Shown piece after piece: positions 1 through 7,439 of a DNA stretch of 64,000 nucleotides. The DNA comes from Oscillospiraceae bacterium (lineage in GTDB: Bacteria > Bacillota > Clostridia > Oscillospirales > Oscillospiraceae): contig JAGBEA010000017.1 of NCBI GenBank assembly GCA_017937195.1, positions 22,854-86,853 of the forward strand, read 5' to 3'. A program made the position numbers and the translations under genes. The number at the start of each line of letters is the position of its first letter. The first letter of the stretch is position 1. The notes beneath the pieces were generated by a model. It did not search any database, had not been told where the DNA came from, and saw only the letters and a program-made list of their open reading frames with translations.

Positions 1-70
1 ATATATCATCGCTCGCAGAGCGATATCATACCGAAGGTATATCACCCGTTCCGACAGGAACGGATATCAT
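1..70. repeat. Array of short hairpins joined by ATATCA linkers
   Basis: Three perfect short hairpins stand side by side: CGCTC/GAGCG with loop GCA, ACC/GGT with loop GAA, and CCGTTCC/GGAACGG with loop GACA. They are separated by the same ATATCAT or ATATCAC linker, and another copy of the linker closes the array at 64-70. The array starts at the window edge, so its full length is unknown. It lies between an off-window gene and the terminator behind tRNA-Gly. The stems differ in sequence while the linkers are constant, which is unlike a simple tandem repeat. Function is not known to me. Confidence 0.6.
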
Positions 71-71
71 T

Positions 72-113
72 GAAAAAAGTCACCTTTGTCAGTAGACAAA
101 AGTGACTTTTTTC
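72..113 (-). terminator. Intrinsic terminator behind tRNA-Gly
   Basis: A long AT-flanked stem-loop with arms AAAAAAGTCAC and GTGACTTTTTT follows the tRNA-Gly gene on the minus strand. It is symmetric and could also stop plus-strand transcription coming from the left. Confidence 0.7.
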
Positions 114-117
114 ATGG

Positions 118-188
118 AGCGGGGTACGGGAGTCGAACCCGCCTCAGCGGCTTGGGAAGCCGCTGTAATACCGATATACCAACCCCGC
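118..188 (-). tRNA. tRNA-Gly (anticodon CCC)
   Basis: The minus strand folds into a cloverleaf. The acceptor stem is GCGGGGT/ACCCCGC with discriminator T, the anticodon loop is TT-CCC-AA on a GC-rich stem, and the T loop is GTTCGACTC. The gene does not encode the 3' CCA. The anticodon CCC reads the glycine codon GGG. The length of 71 nt is normal for tRNA-Gly. Confidence 0.92.
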
Positions 189-306
189 GAGGGGATACCT
201 TGCTATTATAACACGATTCTCCGATTTTGCAAGGCTGATTCTGTCGGACGCAGCATAAAAAGTCGCCCGACGCCATAGGCTTGTAAAAAATGTTGGAGGG
301 ATGCTC

Positions 307-1437
307 TTGAAACGATGGATTTGGCTGATACTGATTTTGCTGCTGCTGCCGGTGCAGGCGCAGGCGGTGGAGCTGGACATTGAAGCGCCGTCTGCGCTGC
401 TGATGGAGAAGACCACGGGGGAGATACTTTACGCCAAAAACGAGCACGAAAAAATGGAGCCTGCCAGCGTTACCAAGGTAATGACGCTGCTGCTGACTAT
501 GGAGGCCATCGAAAAAGGCGCCATCAGCTATGACGATGTGGTGACGGTCAGTGCCTACGCCGCGTCTATGGGCGGCAGCAATGTCTACCTTGCTGAGGGG
601 GAGCAAATCACCGTGGAGGAGCTCTTGAAGGCGGTGTGTGTTGCCTCTGGCAACGATGCCTCTGTGGCGCTGGCGGAGCACGTCAGCGGCGTGACGGAGC
701 TGTTTGTGGCGGAGATGAACAACCGCGCACGGGAACTGGGGATGAACGACACCAATTTCGTCAACTGCACGGGGCTACCTGCTGAGGGACACCTTACCAG
801 CGCGTGGGACATCGCCATTATGAGCCGTGAGCTGATTCTCAATTATCCTGACCTGCGCCGCTTCACCACCATCTGGATGGACTCACTGCGGGGCGGTGCT
901 TTTGAACTGGCCAATACCAATAAGCTGATTCGTTTCTATGATGGCGCCACGGGGCTGAAGACCGGCAGCACCAGCTCGGCAGGCTACTGCATCAGCGCCA
1001 CGGCGGAGAGGGAGGGGATGGAACTGATTGCCGTGGTGCTCAAGGGCAGCGCCTCGCAGCAGCGCTTTGAAGATGCTAAAACTATGCTCAACTACGGCTT
1101 TGCCACCTACGCCCTCCACACGGTGGAGCCGGATGAGCCGCTGTCGCCTCTTGCTGTCCGCCTTGGCATGACCGACACCGTGCCGCTTACGCTGCCGCAG
1201 CAGGGGAGGACGGTGCTGGTGAAAAAGTCGCAGGCGGCGGGCTTGACCCAGGAGCTTACGCTGCCGCAGCAGGTGGATGCCCCCATCGCACAAGGGCAGC
1301 AGCTTGGCACGCTGACCGTCTGCGACGGTGACAGCGTGGTGCTGGAGGTGCCGGTGCAGGCGGCGGAGTCGGTGGAGAAGCTGACATGGGGCGAGATGTA
1401 CCGCCGGCTGCTCATCAAAACCTTTATGCTGCAGTAA
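307..1437 (+). CDS. D-alanyl-D-alanine carboxypeptidase (PBP5/DacF type)
   Basis: This secreted serine peptidase trims the terminal D-Ala from peptidoglycan pentapeptides and so limits cross-linking. The three penicillin-binding motifs are in order: SVTK (Ser 54), SGN (about 114-116) and KTGST (about 218). A hydrophobic signal peptide fills the first ~20 residues and ends AQA. A C-terminal PBP5-type beta domain follows the catalytic domain. An ATG lies at 301 directly against the GGAGGG ribosome site. The TTG at 307 is spaced seven bases from it and gives a normal K-R signal-peptide start, so I prefer TTG 307. The gene appears to be monocistronic and ends in its own terminator. DacF and DacA paralogues cannot be separated from sequence alone, so no symbol is given. 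Confidence 0.93.
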   Translation: MKRWIWLILILLLLPVQAQAVELDIEAPSALLMEKTTGEILYAKNEHEKMEPASVTKVMTLLLTMEAIEKGAISYDDVVTVSAYAASMGGSNVYLAEGEQITVEELLKAVCVASGNDASVALAEHVSGVTELFVAEMNNRARELGMNDTNFVNCTGLPAEGHLTSAWDIAIMSRELILNYPDLRRFTTIWMDSLRGGAFELANTNKLIRFYDGATGLKTGSTSSAGYCISATAEREGMELIAVVLKGSASQQRFEDAKTMLNYGFATYALHTVEPDEPLSPLAVRLGMTDTVPLTLPQQGRTVLVKKSQAAGLTQELTLPQQVDAPIAQGQQLGTLTVCDGDSVVLEVPVQAAESVEKLTWGEMYRRLLIKTFMLQ

Positions 1438-1463
1438 AAGACGGCGCAAGCCGTCTTTTTTCT
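1438..1463 (+). terminator. Intrinsic terminator of the carboxypeptidase gene
   Basis: The stem AAGACGGC-GCAA-GCCGTCTT is followed by a T run directly behind the stop codon. Confidence 0.85.
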
Positions 1464-1514
1464 GTCCGTTTGCAGAGAATTGTTTCGTTATTTCGTCAAC
1501 GCTCCCCTTGTGTT

Positions 1515-1544
1515 TTGCAAAAAACAGCGGTAAAATGATAGTAT
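1515..1544 (+). promoter_or_regulatory. Candidate promoter of pgi
   Basis: TTGCAA, an 18-base spacer and TAGTAT lie about 40 bases upstream of pgi. The match is moderate. Confidence 0.45.
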
Positions 1545-1580
1545 CTGATTTTATGAATATATTTACAGGAGGAATTTCAA

Positions 1581-2918
1581 ATGCTTCAGGTGAATCTTTC
1601 CAATATTCTGCCCTTCGTATCCGCTGACTATCAGGCCGCACTGACTGCCCCCCTGCAGACCGCCCACGACCAGCTGCAGAACGCTACCGGCGCAGGCAGC
1701 GATTTTACCGGCTGGGTGCATCTGCCCCGCGACTATGACCGTGACGAGTTCGCCCGCATCAAGGCTGCCGCCAAGAAAATTCAGAGCGACAGCGACGCGC
1801 TGGTGGTCATCGGCATCGGCGGCTCCTATCTGGGCGCCCGCGGCGTCATCGAGTGTCTGTGCTCTGCCAACTATAATCTCAAGAAGAAGTCCACTCCCAA
1901 CATCTACTTCACCGGCAACGGTCTCTCCTCTGACCAGCTGAGCGAAGTGGTGGAGCTGCTGGAGGGCCGCGACTTCTCCATCAATGTTATCTCCAAGTCC
2001 GGTACCACCACCGAGCCTGCCGTGGCGTTCCGTTTCTTCCGCCAGCTGCTGGAGGACAAGTACGGCAAGGAGGAGGCAGCCAAGCGCATCTATGCCACCA
2101 CCGACCGCGCCCGCGGCGCGCTGAAGACGCTGGCTGACGAGAACGGCTATGAGACCTTCGTGGTGCCCGATGACGTGGGCGGCCGCTACAGCGTGCTGAC
2201 CGCCGTGGGTCTGCTGCCTATCGCCGTGGCCGGCGTGGATATCGATGCCATGATGTCCGGCGCGGAGGCGATGATGGAGCAGTGCGCCGTGGCAGAGCTG
2301 GCGGCTAACCCCGCTTGGCAGTATGCCGCTGCCCGCTATGACCTCTATAACGGCGGCAAGAAGATCGAGATCCTCGCTGCCTACGACCCCAACTTCCGCT
2401 TTATGTGCGAGTGGTGGAAGCAGCTCTACGGCGAGAGCGAGGGCAAGGAGCTGAAGGGTCTGTTCCCCGCTAGCGTGGAGTTTACCGCTGATCTGCACTC
2501 CATGGGTCAGTACATCCAGCAGGGCGAGCGCACGCTGATCGAGACGGTGGTGCGTATGGGCGCAAGCGCCACCAAGAATGTGGTGCCCTTTGACGAGGTC
2601 AACGGTGACGGGCTGAACTTCCTGGCCGGCAAGGATATGGACTTCATCAATACGCAGGCGATGAACGGCACACTGCTGGCCCATGTGGAGGGCGGCGTTC
2701 CCAATATCATCATCAATATGGAAAAGTGCGATGCCTACGGTCTGGGCGAGCTGGTGTACTTCTTCGAGTATGCCTGCGGCATCAGCGGCTATCTGCTGAA
2801 TGTCAATCCCTTCGACCAGCCCGGCGTGGAGGCGTATAAGAAGAATATGTTCGCCCTGCTGGGCAAGCCCGGCTATGAGGCGCTGCGCGAGGAGCTGCTT
2901 GCAAAGCTGAACGGCTGA
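1581..2918 (+). CDS. pgi: Glucose-6-phosphate isomerase
   Basis: The enzyme interconverts glucose 6-phosphate and fructose 6-phosphate in glycolysis in the cytoplasm. The length of 445 residues fits the short bacterial/Bacillus-type enzyme. Diagnostic stretches include [10 protein letters not shown] near residue 80, the sugar-phosphate loop SKSGTTTEP near 140, the long signature around [13 protein letters not shown] near 300, and the C-terminal [14 protein letters not shown] segment carrying the catalytic lysine. The start has a strong AGGAGG ribosome site. The gene stands alone between two promoters. Confidence 0.97.
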   Translation: MLQVNLSNILPFVSADYQAALTAPLQTAHDQLQNATGAGSDFTGWVHLPRDYDRDEFARIKAAAKKIQSDSDALVVIGIGGSYLGARGVIECLCSANYNLKKKSTPNIYFTGNGLSSDQLSEVVELLEGRDFSINVISKSGTTTEPAVAFRFFRQLLEDKYGKEEAAKRIYATTDRARGALKTLADENGYETFVVPDDVGGRYSVLTAVGLLPIAVAGVDIDAMMSGAEAMMEQCAVAELAANPAWQYAAARYDLYNGGKKIEILAAYDPNFRFMCEWWKQLYGESEGKELKGLFPASVEFTADLHSMGQYIQQGERTLIETVVRMGASATKNVVPFDEVNGDGLNFLAGKDMDFINTQAMNGTLLAHVEGGVPNIIINMEKCDAYGLGELVYFFEYACGISGYLLNVNPFDQPGVEAYKKNMFALLGKPGYEALREELLAKLNG

Positions 2919-2957
2919 AAAACGTTTTTTCCACAAAAAGAAATCTGAAATTCTGCA

Positions 2958-2986
2958 TTGCTATTTTATTCACGATATGGTATCTT
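2958..2986 (+). promoter_or_regulatory. Promoter of the small P-loop gene
   Basis: TTGCTA, a 17-base spacer and TATCTT lie in the AT-rich gap after pgi. They sit 55 bases before the next start codon. Confidence 0.6.
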
Positions 2987-3041
2987 ATTTACAAGTATAG
3001 GAACCACTGGTTACCCATATATTTCGAAGGAGTGATTTCTT

Positions 3042-3452
3042 ATGGTTAGATTGATCATGGGCGCCGCCGGTGCCGGTAAAACCAAGCAGCTTATCGAGCT
3101 GATCCACACCAGCGTGGAGGCTGAAAAGGGCAGTGTCGTCTGCATCGAGCCCGGTGCCGATATGACCTACGATGTCAGCTACAATGTTCGTCTGGTCAAC
3201 GCAGGCGAGTACGATCTGAATTCTTTTGAAAGTCTGCGCGGCTTCGTCAGCGGTCTGTACGCAGGCAATTACGATATTTCTCATGTCTATGTGGACAACC
3301 TGTGCAAGATCACGGGCAACAAGGATGTCAACGAGATCGAGAAGTTCCTCACCTGGCTGGAGCGCTTCAGCGACAAGAACGCGGTGAAGTTCACCGTCAC
3401 CGTCAGCGGTGAGGAAGACGGCGCCACCGATGTGATGCGCCAGTTTATGTAA
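3042..3452 (+). CDS. Small P-loop nucleotide-binding protein, function unknown
   Basis: This 136-residue protein opens with an excellent Walker A motif, GAAGAGKT, at residues 7-14. A hydrophobic strand ending in Asp (VYVDN, near residue 85) could be Walker B. There is no further domain, no signal peptide and no membrane segment, so it is about the size of a bare P-loop core. It has its own promoter and terminator and a strong AAGGAG ribosome site. I do not recognise a named family. The tight P-loop and strong expression signals argue for a real ATP- or GTP-binding protein, but no partner is visible. Confidence 0.8.
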   Translation: MVRLIMGAAGAGKTKQLIELIHTSVEAEKGSVVCIEPGADMTYDVSYNVRLVNAGEYDLNSFESLRGFVSGLYAGNYDISHVYVDNLCKITGNKDVNEIEKFLTWLERFSDKNAVKFTVTVSGEEDGATDVMRQFM

Positions 3453-3463
3453 GAACTACCACG

Positions 3464-3496
3464 GAAGACCGCGCGGATCTCCGCGCGGTCTTTTCC
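3464..3496 (+). terminator. Intrinsic terminator
   Basis: A perfect 12-bp stem, AAGACCGCGCGG/CCGCGCGGTCTT, has a 4-base loop and runs into TTTT. Confidence 0.85.
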
Positions 3497-3509
3497 GCGA
3501 AGTGCATAT

Positions 3510-3593
3510 GCGCCTGTGATGGAATTGGTAGACATGCGGGATTTAGGTTCCCGTGCCTCCGGCGTGTGGGTTCGAGTCCCTTCAGGCGCACCA
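3510..3593 (+). tRNA. tRNA-Leu (anticodon TAG)
   Basis: The acceptor stem is GCGCCTG/CAGGCGC, and the 3' CCA is encoded at 3591-3593. The anticodon loop is TT-TAG-GT on the stem CGGGA/TCCCG. A long variable arm (GCCTCCGGCGT) marks a class II tRNA. The T arm is GGGTTCGAGTCCC. The anticodon reads the Leu codon CUA and, by wobble, others of the CUN box. Confidence 0.95.
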
Positions 3594-3638
3594 AGAAACC
3601 TCTCCTTTGCCGTTTGCGGCAGAGGAGAGGTTTCTTTC
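3594..3638 (+). terminator. Intrinsic terminator behind tRNA-Leu
   Basis: The long stem AAGAAACCTCTCC/GGAGAGGTTTCTT closes over a smaller inner hairpin and ends in TTTCTTTC. Confidence 0.75.
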
Positions 3639-3657
3639 TGAAAATTTTGTTAAATTC

Positions 3658-3707
3658 TTGACATTCCGCGCGCGGCAGCGTATACTGAACTTAAATGAAC
3701 GTGTTCA
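3658..3707 (+). promoter_or_regulatory. Consensus promoter and palindromic operator of the TetR operon
   Basis: TTGACA (3658-3663), a 17-base spacer and TATACT (3681-3686) form a near-perfect sigma-A promoter. A palindrome, TGAAC-GT-GTTCA at 3696-3707, sits on the expected transcription start and is the natural binding site for the TetR protein encoded next. Autoregulation of the operon is inferred from position. Confidence 0.75.
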
Positions 3708-3723
3708 CAAAAGGAGGGAAACC

Positions 3724-4242
3724 ATGCCGAAGATCATCGATGACCCGAGAGGGAAGCTGATCGCCGAGGCGCGGCGTCAGATCGAGACCGTGGGCTACAG
3801 CGCTATGACCGTGCGCTCCGTGGCGCGGGAGTGCGGCTTGGGCGTGGGTACGGTGTATAACTATTTCCCCTCCAAGGACGCGCTGGTGGCATCCTTTATG
3901 CTGGAGGATTGGCGGGAGTGTATGGCCGCCGTTGCCGAAGTGGGGGAGACCGCCCCTGATGCCCGCCCCGTGGTGCGCTGCATCTACGACCAACTGCGGC
4001 TCTATGCCGCGCGGCACGAGGGATTGTTCCGCGACAGCGCCGCTGCCGCCGCCTTTGCCGGTGCGTTCAGCCGCTATCACGCCATGCTGCGCGCCCAGCT
4101 TTCCGCGCCGCTGCGCCACTACTGCGCTGATGATTTCACCGCCGATTTTGCCGCGGAAGCGCTGCTGACATGGACCATGGCAGGTGCGGAATTTGACGCG
4201 CTGTACGATCCCTTGAGCCGTGTGCTTGAAACGAAAAAGTAA
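3724..4242 (+). CDS. TetR/AcrR family transcriptional regulator
   Basis: This 172-residue repressor has the typical N-terminal helix-turn-helix at about residues 24-54 (TVRSVARECGLGVGTVYNYF). A helical ligand-binding half follows and is short for the family. The start ATG is chosen because AAAGGAGGG precedes it by six bases. Upstream in-frame starts fall inside tRNA-Leu and its terminator and are not credible. It is the first gene of a four-gene operon with the flavin-reductase-like protein and two membrane proteins, so it probably senses a substrate or product of that system. The ligand is unknown. Confidence 0.92.
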   Translation: MPKIIDDPRGKLIAEARRQIETVGYSAMTVRSVARECGLGVGTVYNYFPSKDALVASFMLEDWRECMAAVAEVGETAPDARPVVRCIYDQLRLYAARHEGLFRDSAAAAAFAGAFSRYHAMLRAQLSAPLRHYCADDFTADFAAEALLTWTMAGAEFDALYDPLSRVLETKK

Positions 4243-4287
4243 GTCTGCTCCTATAGCGGAGCTAAAATAAAAAAGGAGAAATGCAAT

Positions 4288-5211
4288 ATGTCCAGCTTTG
4301 AAAATCTGCGCGTGGTAGATAATTTCTACCAGACCTCTCTGTTTTTCCCCATGCCCACCGTGGTCATCAGCACGCTGTGCGAGGATGGCTCTACCACGCT
4401 GGGTCCCTACTCTCTGGTGCAGCCCTACTATGTGGCAGGCAAGGATTTCTACGCCATGCTGCTGTGCTGCCGCAACAGCTCCAACACTGCCCAGAACATC
4501 CTGCGTACCGGCAAGTGCGCCATCAACTTCGTGGACGACAAGCCTAAGACGTTTAAGGAGTGCGTGAAGCTCAGCTGGCCCGGCGACAAGCCCGAGGACA
4601 AGATGCCCAAGTGCAACTTCCGTCTGGAAAAGAGCCAGATCGAGGAGCAGACCGGCGAGCAGCGTCCCATGGTGCTCAGCGATGCCATTCAGGTCATCGA
4701 GTGCACTTGGGTCAGCACGCTGGATAACGCGCAGGACGACAAGCCCGGTCAGCTCAACGGCTATGAGCCGCCCTATCACGATTTCAACGGCATTACCTCT
4801 CAGTTCGGCGCACACTTCATCCTGAAGGTGGACCGCATCCTGATGAAGAAGCAGTACAGCGATGCCATCATCAACGGTGTCAAGGCCAAGGACTTCCCCA
4901 ATCTGCCCGTGGACTACGGCTACCGCGACAGCAAGAATTTCTGGTTCCACCGCAAGACCCGTATGCGCGCAGAGCTGCTGCCTATGCGCAAGGCTTCTCT
5001 GGAGTCTGTCCGCTACGCCGCTGACCGTGCGGATGACAAGGTGAAGTTCACCGACGATGCACTGGAGACCATTCTGAACGTGCCCCGCGTGTTCCTGCCT
5101 CTGGTGCTGAAGGGCTGCGTGGATTGGGCCAAGGAGAACGGCGTGGAGCTGATCAACGCCGAGCATATGCAGATCATCAACGATAAGCGTTCCAAGGAAA
5201 AGAACAAGTAA
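4288..5211 (+). CDS. Flavin reductase-like (FMN-binding split-barrel) protein
   Basis: The 307-residue protein begins with a flavin-reductase-type split barrel (residues ~10-200; PMPTVVISTLCEDGSTTLGPYS is the typical first strand pair). A C-terminal helical extension of about 100 residues is not part of the minimal fold. Proteins of this fold bind FMN and either reduce it with NAD(P)H or use it as a redox cofactor. There is no signal peptide. It sits 45 bases after the TetR gene and 12 bases before a membrane protein, so it most likely supplies flavin or electrons to the membrane-bound reductase-like protein two genes downstream. The specific reaction is not established. Confidence 0.75.
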   Translation: MSSFENLRVVDNFYQTSLFFPMPTVVISTLCEDGSTTLGPYSLVQPYYVAGKDFYAMLLCCRNSSNTAQNILRTGKCAINFVDDKPKTFKECVKLSWPGDKPEDKMPKCNFRLEKSQIEEQTGEQRPMVLSDAIQVIECTWVSTLDNAQDDKPGQLNGYEPPYHDFNGITSQFGAHFILKVDRILMKKQYSDAIINGVKAKDFPNLPVDYGYRDSKNFWFHRKTRMRAELLPMRKASLESVRYAADRADDKVKFTDDALETILNVPRVFLPLVLKGCVDWAKENGVELINAEHMQIINDKRSKEKNK

Positions 5212-5223
5212 GGAGGACGGAGT

Positions 5224-5847
5224 ATGAACGAGTTCTCTGTGGCGATGGCGCTGGTGGATTACATCCCCGTGGCGCTGTTTGCCGCCGCTGCGGTGCTGCT
5301 GCAGCGCGACCTCTACAATAAGATGAGCAAGGGCGCCTTCGCTCTGTTCGCAGCCGGCACCATTGATGTGTTCTGCGCCGGCTTTCTGAAGGCCACATGG
5401 AAGCTGCTGTACGCCGCCGGCGTGTGCGATTTCCGCGCGCTGGACGAGATGTTCTTCCCCGTGCAGTCCATCGGCTTTCTGCTGACGGGTCTTGGTATCA
5501 TCGCCATGCTGTGTTTCCGTCAGAAGGGTGAGCGGGTCTATACTGCGGCGGCTGCCCCTGCCGTATTCAGCGGCACCTTCTTGTTTGTGGGACTGATGGT
5601 GGCAGGTCTGGGCTGTATGGCAGGCGGTCTGTGCGTGCTGGCAGCGCGACTCAATCGCAAGGGCACCATCGTGGTGTTTGTGCTGTCCTTCGTGTGCTGT
5701 CTCGGTATGGGTTACCTCTCCAGTCAGGACTTCGCCAAGGCATCTATGAACTGGATCGCCGAGGGCGTCAATGTGGTGGGACAAGGTCTGTTGCTGTGGG
5801 GCGCTGTGACGCTGCACCGCGCAGGTCTGAAAAATTACACTCTGTAA
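5224..5847 (+). CDS. Six-helix membrane protein of unknown function
   Basis: The 207-residue product is almost entirely hydrophobic, with about six predicted transmembrane segments joined by short loops and no long soluble domain. I do not recognise a family. Its position is telling: 12 bases after the flavin-reductase-like gene and 21 bases before the DUF1295 protein, with ribosome sites of its own. It is therefore probably a membrane partner or substrate-access subunit of that redox system. Confidence 0.7.
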   Translation: MNEFSVAMALVDYIPVALFAAAAVLLQRDLYNKMSKGAFALFAAGTIDVFCAGFLKATWKLLYAAGVCDFRALDEMFFPVQSIGFLLTGLGIIAMLCFRQKGERVYTAAAAPAVFSGTFLFVGLMVAGLGCMAGGLCVLAARLNRKGTIVVFVLSFVCCLGMGYLSSQDFAKASMNWIAEGVNVVGQGLLLWGAVTLHRAGLKNYTL

Positions 5848-5868
5848 AAGAAAAAAGGAGTATCGATT

Positions 5869-6672
5869 ATGGCATTTCCTATGTATTTTTGGCTGCTGCT
5901 GGTGGCGGCGCTGGTCATCAGCTCCATCGGTTTTAAGAACTATGTGTGGTTTATTTCTCTGGGCTACGGCTTCTCCATTGCAGGCGAGGGCCTGCTGATG
6001 CTGATCCTCTTCGGCAAGAGCCTGAGCATCGGCACCGTCATCTGCTGCGTGCTGTTTATCCTCTACGGTCTGCGTCTGGGCGGGTATCTTGCCATCCGCG
6101 AGATGAAGAGCAGCTCCTATAAGAAGAATATGACCGGCGAGATCAAAGAGGGCAGCACCGTTCCCTTCGGTGTGAAGATCGCCATCTGGGTCACCTGCGC
6201 GCTGCTGTACGCAACTCAGGTCTCCGCTGTGTTCTATCGCCTGCACAACGGCGCCGGCACCAACGTCTGGACGTTCATCGGCGCGGCTGTGATGCTCTTC
6301 GGTGTTACCTTTGAGTCCATCGCCGACCTGCAGAAGAACGCCGCCAAGAAGATCAACCCCAAGCGCTTTGTGGATACGGGTCTGTACCGCATCGTCCGCT
6401 GCCCCAACTATCTGGGCGAGATGCTGTTCTGGACCGGCGTGGTGCTGTCCGGCATCGGCGGTGTCACCTCTGTGGGTCAGTGGATCGTGGTGGCCATCGG
6501 CTATATCGGCATCATCTTTGTGATGTTCTCCGGCGCACGCCGCCTGGAGATCCGCCAGAACAAGAACTATGGCACCGATCCCGAGTACCAGCACTATGTC
6601 AAGACCGTGCCCATCCTGCTGCCCCTCATTCCGCTCTACAGCGTGGAAAAGCACAAGTGGCTGGTGGCGTAA
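5869..6672 (+). CDS. DUF1295 / steroid 5-alpha-reductase-like membrane protein
   Basis: The 267-residue protein has six to seven transmembrane helices and the C-terminal block GLYRIVRCPNYLGEMLFWTG at about residues 168-187. This is the hallmark of the DUF1295 / 3-oxo-5-alpha-steroid 4-dehydrogenase C-terminal family. In most members the motif reads RHPNYxGE, whereas here the His is Cys, a visible deviation in a conserved position. The family reduces enone double bonds of steroids or polyprenoid lipids using NADPH, and some members are uncharacterised. The neighbouring flavin-reductase-like gene supports a redox role. Substrate specificity is inference only. Confidence 0.75.
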   Translation: MAFPMYFWLLLVAALVISSIGFKNYVWFISLGYGFSIAGEGLLMLILFGKSLSIGTVICCVLFILYGLRLGGYLAIREMKSSSYKKNMTGEIKEGSTVPFGVKIAIWVTCALLYATQVSAVFYRLHNGAGTNVWTFIGAAVMLFGVTFESIADLQKNAAKKINPKRFVDTGLYRIVRCPNYLGEMLFWTGVVLSGIGGVTSVGQWIVVAIGYIGIIFVMFSGARRLEIRQNKNYGTDPEYQHYVKTVPILLPLIPLYSVEKHKWLVA

Positions 6673-6688
6673 AGCCTTACATAATCAT

Positions 6689-6720
6689 AAAACCCCGAAC
6701 CGATCGGTTCGGGGTTTTTC
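6689..6720. terminator. Bidirectional terminator
   Basis: The stem AAACCCCGAACC-GATC-GGTTCGGGGTTT separates the DUF1295 gene from the convergent HAD gene and has T runs in both directions. Confidence 0.85.
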
Positions 6721-6724
6721 TTAT

Positions 6725-7369
6725 TTACAGATGCTGCAGCAGCTCACGGAAGGGGAAGAACAGCACCTCCGCCTGCGAGAGATCCTGCTCACCGGAGTCG
6801 GGATTGGGGAAGCCCAGCACCCGCATTCCGGCGGCGCGGGCAGCCAGCACGCCGTTGTGGGAATCCTCGATCACCACGCAGTCGCCGGGGGCTGCGCCCA
6901 ATGCGGCGGCGGTGGCGAGGAACACATCGGGGGCAGGCTTGGCGCGTCCGCCCACCTTGTCGGCGCTGAACAGCAGCTCAAAGCAATCCGTCAGCCCCAG
7001 CTGGGCGATGAATTTCTCAATGTATGCCTGCGGAGAAGAGGACGCCACCGCCATCCGGTAGCCTTTTTCTTTCAGCGCGCGGACGGTCTCCGCCGCACCC
7101 TCAATGGCGGGGGCGGGATGCTCCAGCAGATACGCTTTCTTCAGCGCCTCATAGCGGGGGCGGATGTCGGTATCCTCCCGGAAATCCACGCCGTAGCCCT
7201 CCCAGATCAGCTGCATCAGCCGCTTGGGATTGGAACCGATGCAGCCCTTGTAGTGGTCATAGTCGATCTCCAGCCCCCGCTGGGCGAAGGTCTCCTTCCA
7301 CAGTTCGTACTGCAGCGGCTCGGTGTTCACCAGCACGCCGTCCATATCAAAAATGATGAAATGCTCCAT
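6725..7369 (-). CDS. HAD-family sugar-phosphate phosphatase / beta-phosphoglucomutase-like
   Basis: The 214-residue protein has the HAD core. The nucleophile motif FDMDG lies at residues 7-11, with Asp 8 and Asp 10. The Ser of motif II lies in AVASSSP, the Lys of motif III in KPAPDVFL, and the acidic motif IV is VIEDSHNG. The helical cap between motifs I and II places it in subfamily IA, with beta-phosphoglucomutases and sugar-phosphate phosphatases. The ATG at 7369 is preferred over one six codons upstream because GAGG sits six bases before it. It is a single gene facing the DUF1295 operon. The substrate cannot be told from sequence. Confidence 0.88.
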   Translation of the reverse strand: MEHFIIFDMDGVLVNTEPLQYELWKETFAQRGLEIDYDHYKGCIGSNPKRLMQLIWEGYGVDFREDTDIRPRYEALKKAYLLEHPAPAIEGAAETVRALKEKGYRMAVASSSPQAYIEKFIAQLGLTDCFELLFSADKVGGRAKPAPDVFLATAAALGAAPGDCVVIEDSHNGVLAARAAGMRVLGFPNPDSGEQDLSQAEVLFFPFRELLQHL

Positions 7370-7385
7370 ATGTAGCCTCGCTTTC

Positions 7386-7424
7386 AAAAAAGGTGAAACC
7401 GTCTTGGGACAGCTTCACCTTTTT
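7386..7424 (-). terminator. Intrinsic terminator of prfB
   Basis: On the minus strand AAAAAGGTGAA pairs with TTCACCTTTTT across a 17-base loop, 15 bases beyond the prfB stop codon. Confidence 0.7.
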
Positions 7425-7439
7425 GTGTGGATATAGGAA

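Noticed and set aside
3553-3723. N-terminal extension of the first TetR protein
   Set aside because: It would be translated from inside tRNA-Leu and its terminator, upstream of the promoter.
3691-6654. 987-codon open frame on the minus strand
   Set aside because: It lies opposite four well-supported genes with ribosome sites; it is His/Gln-rich, as expected from the reverse of GC-biased codons, and has no recognisable domain.
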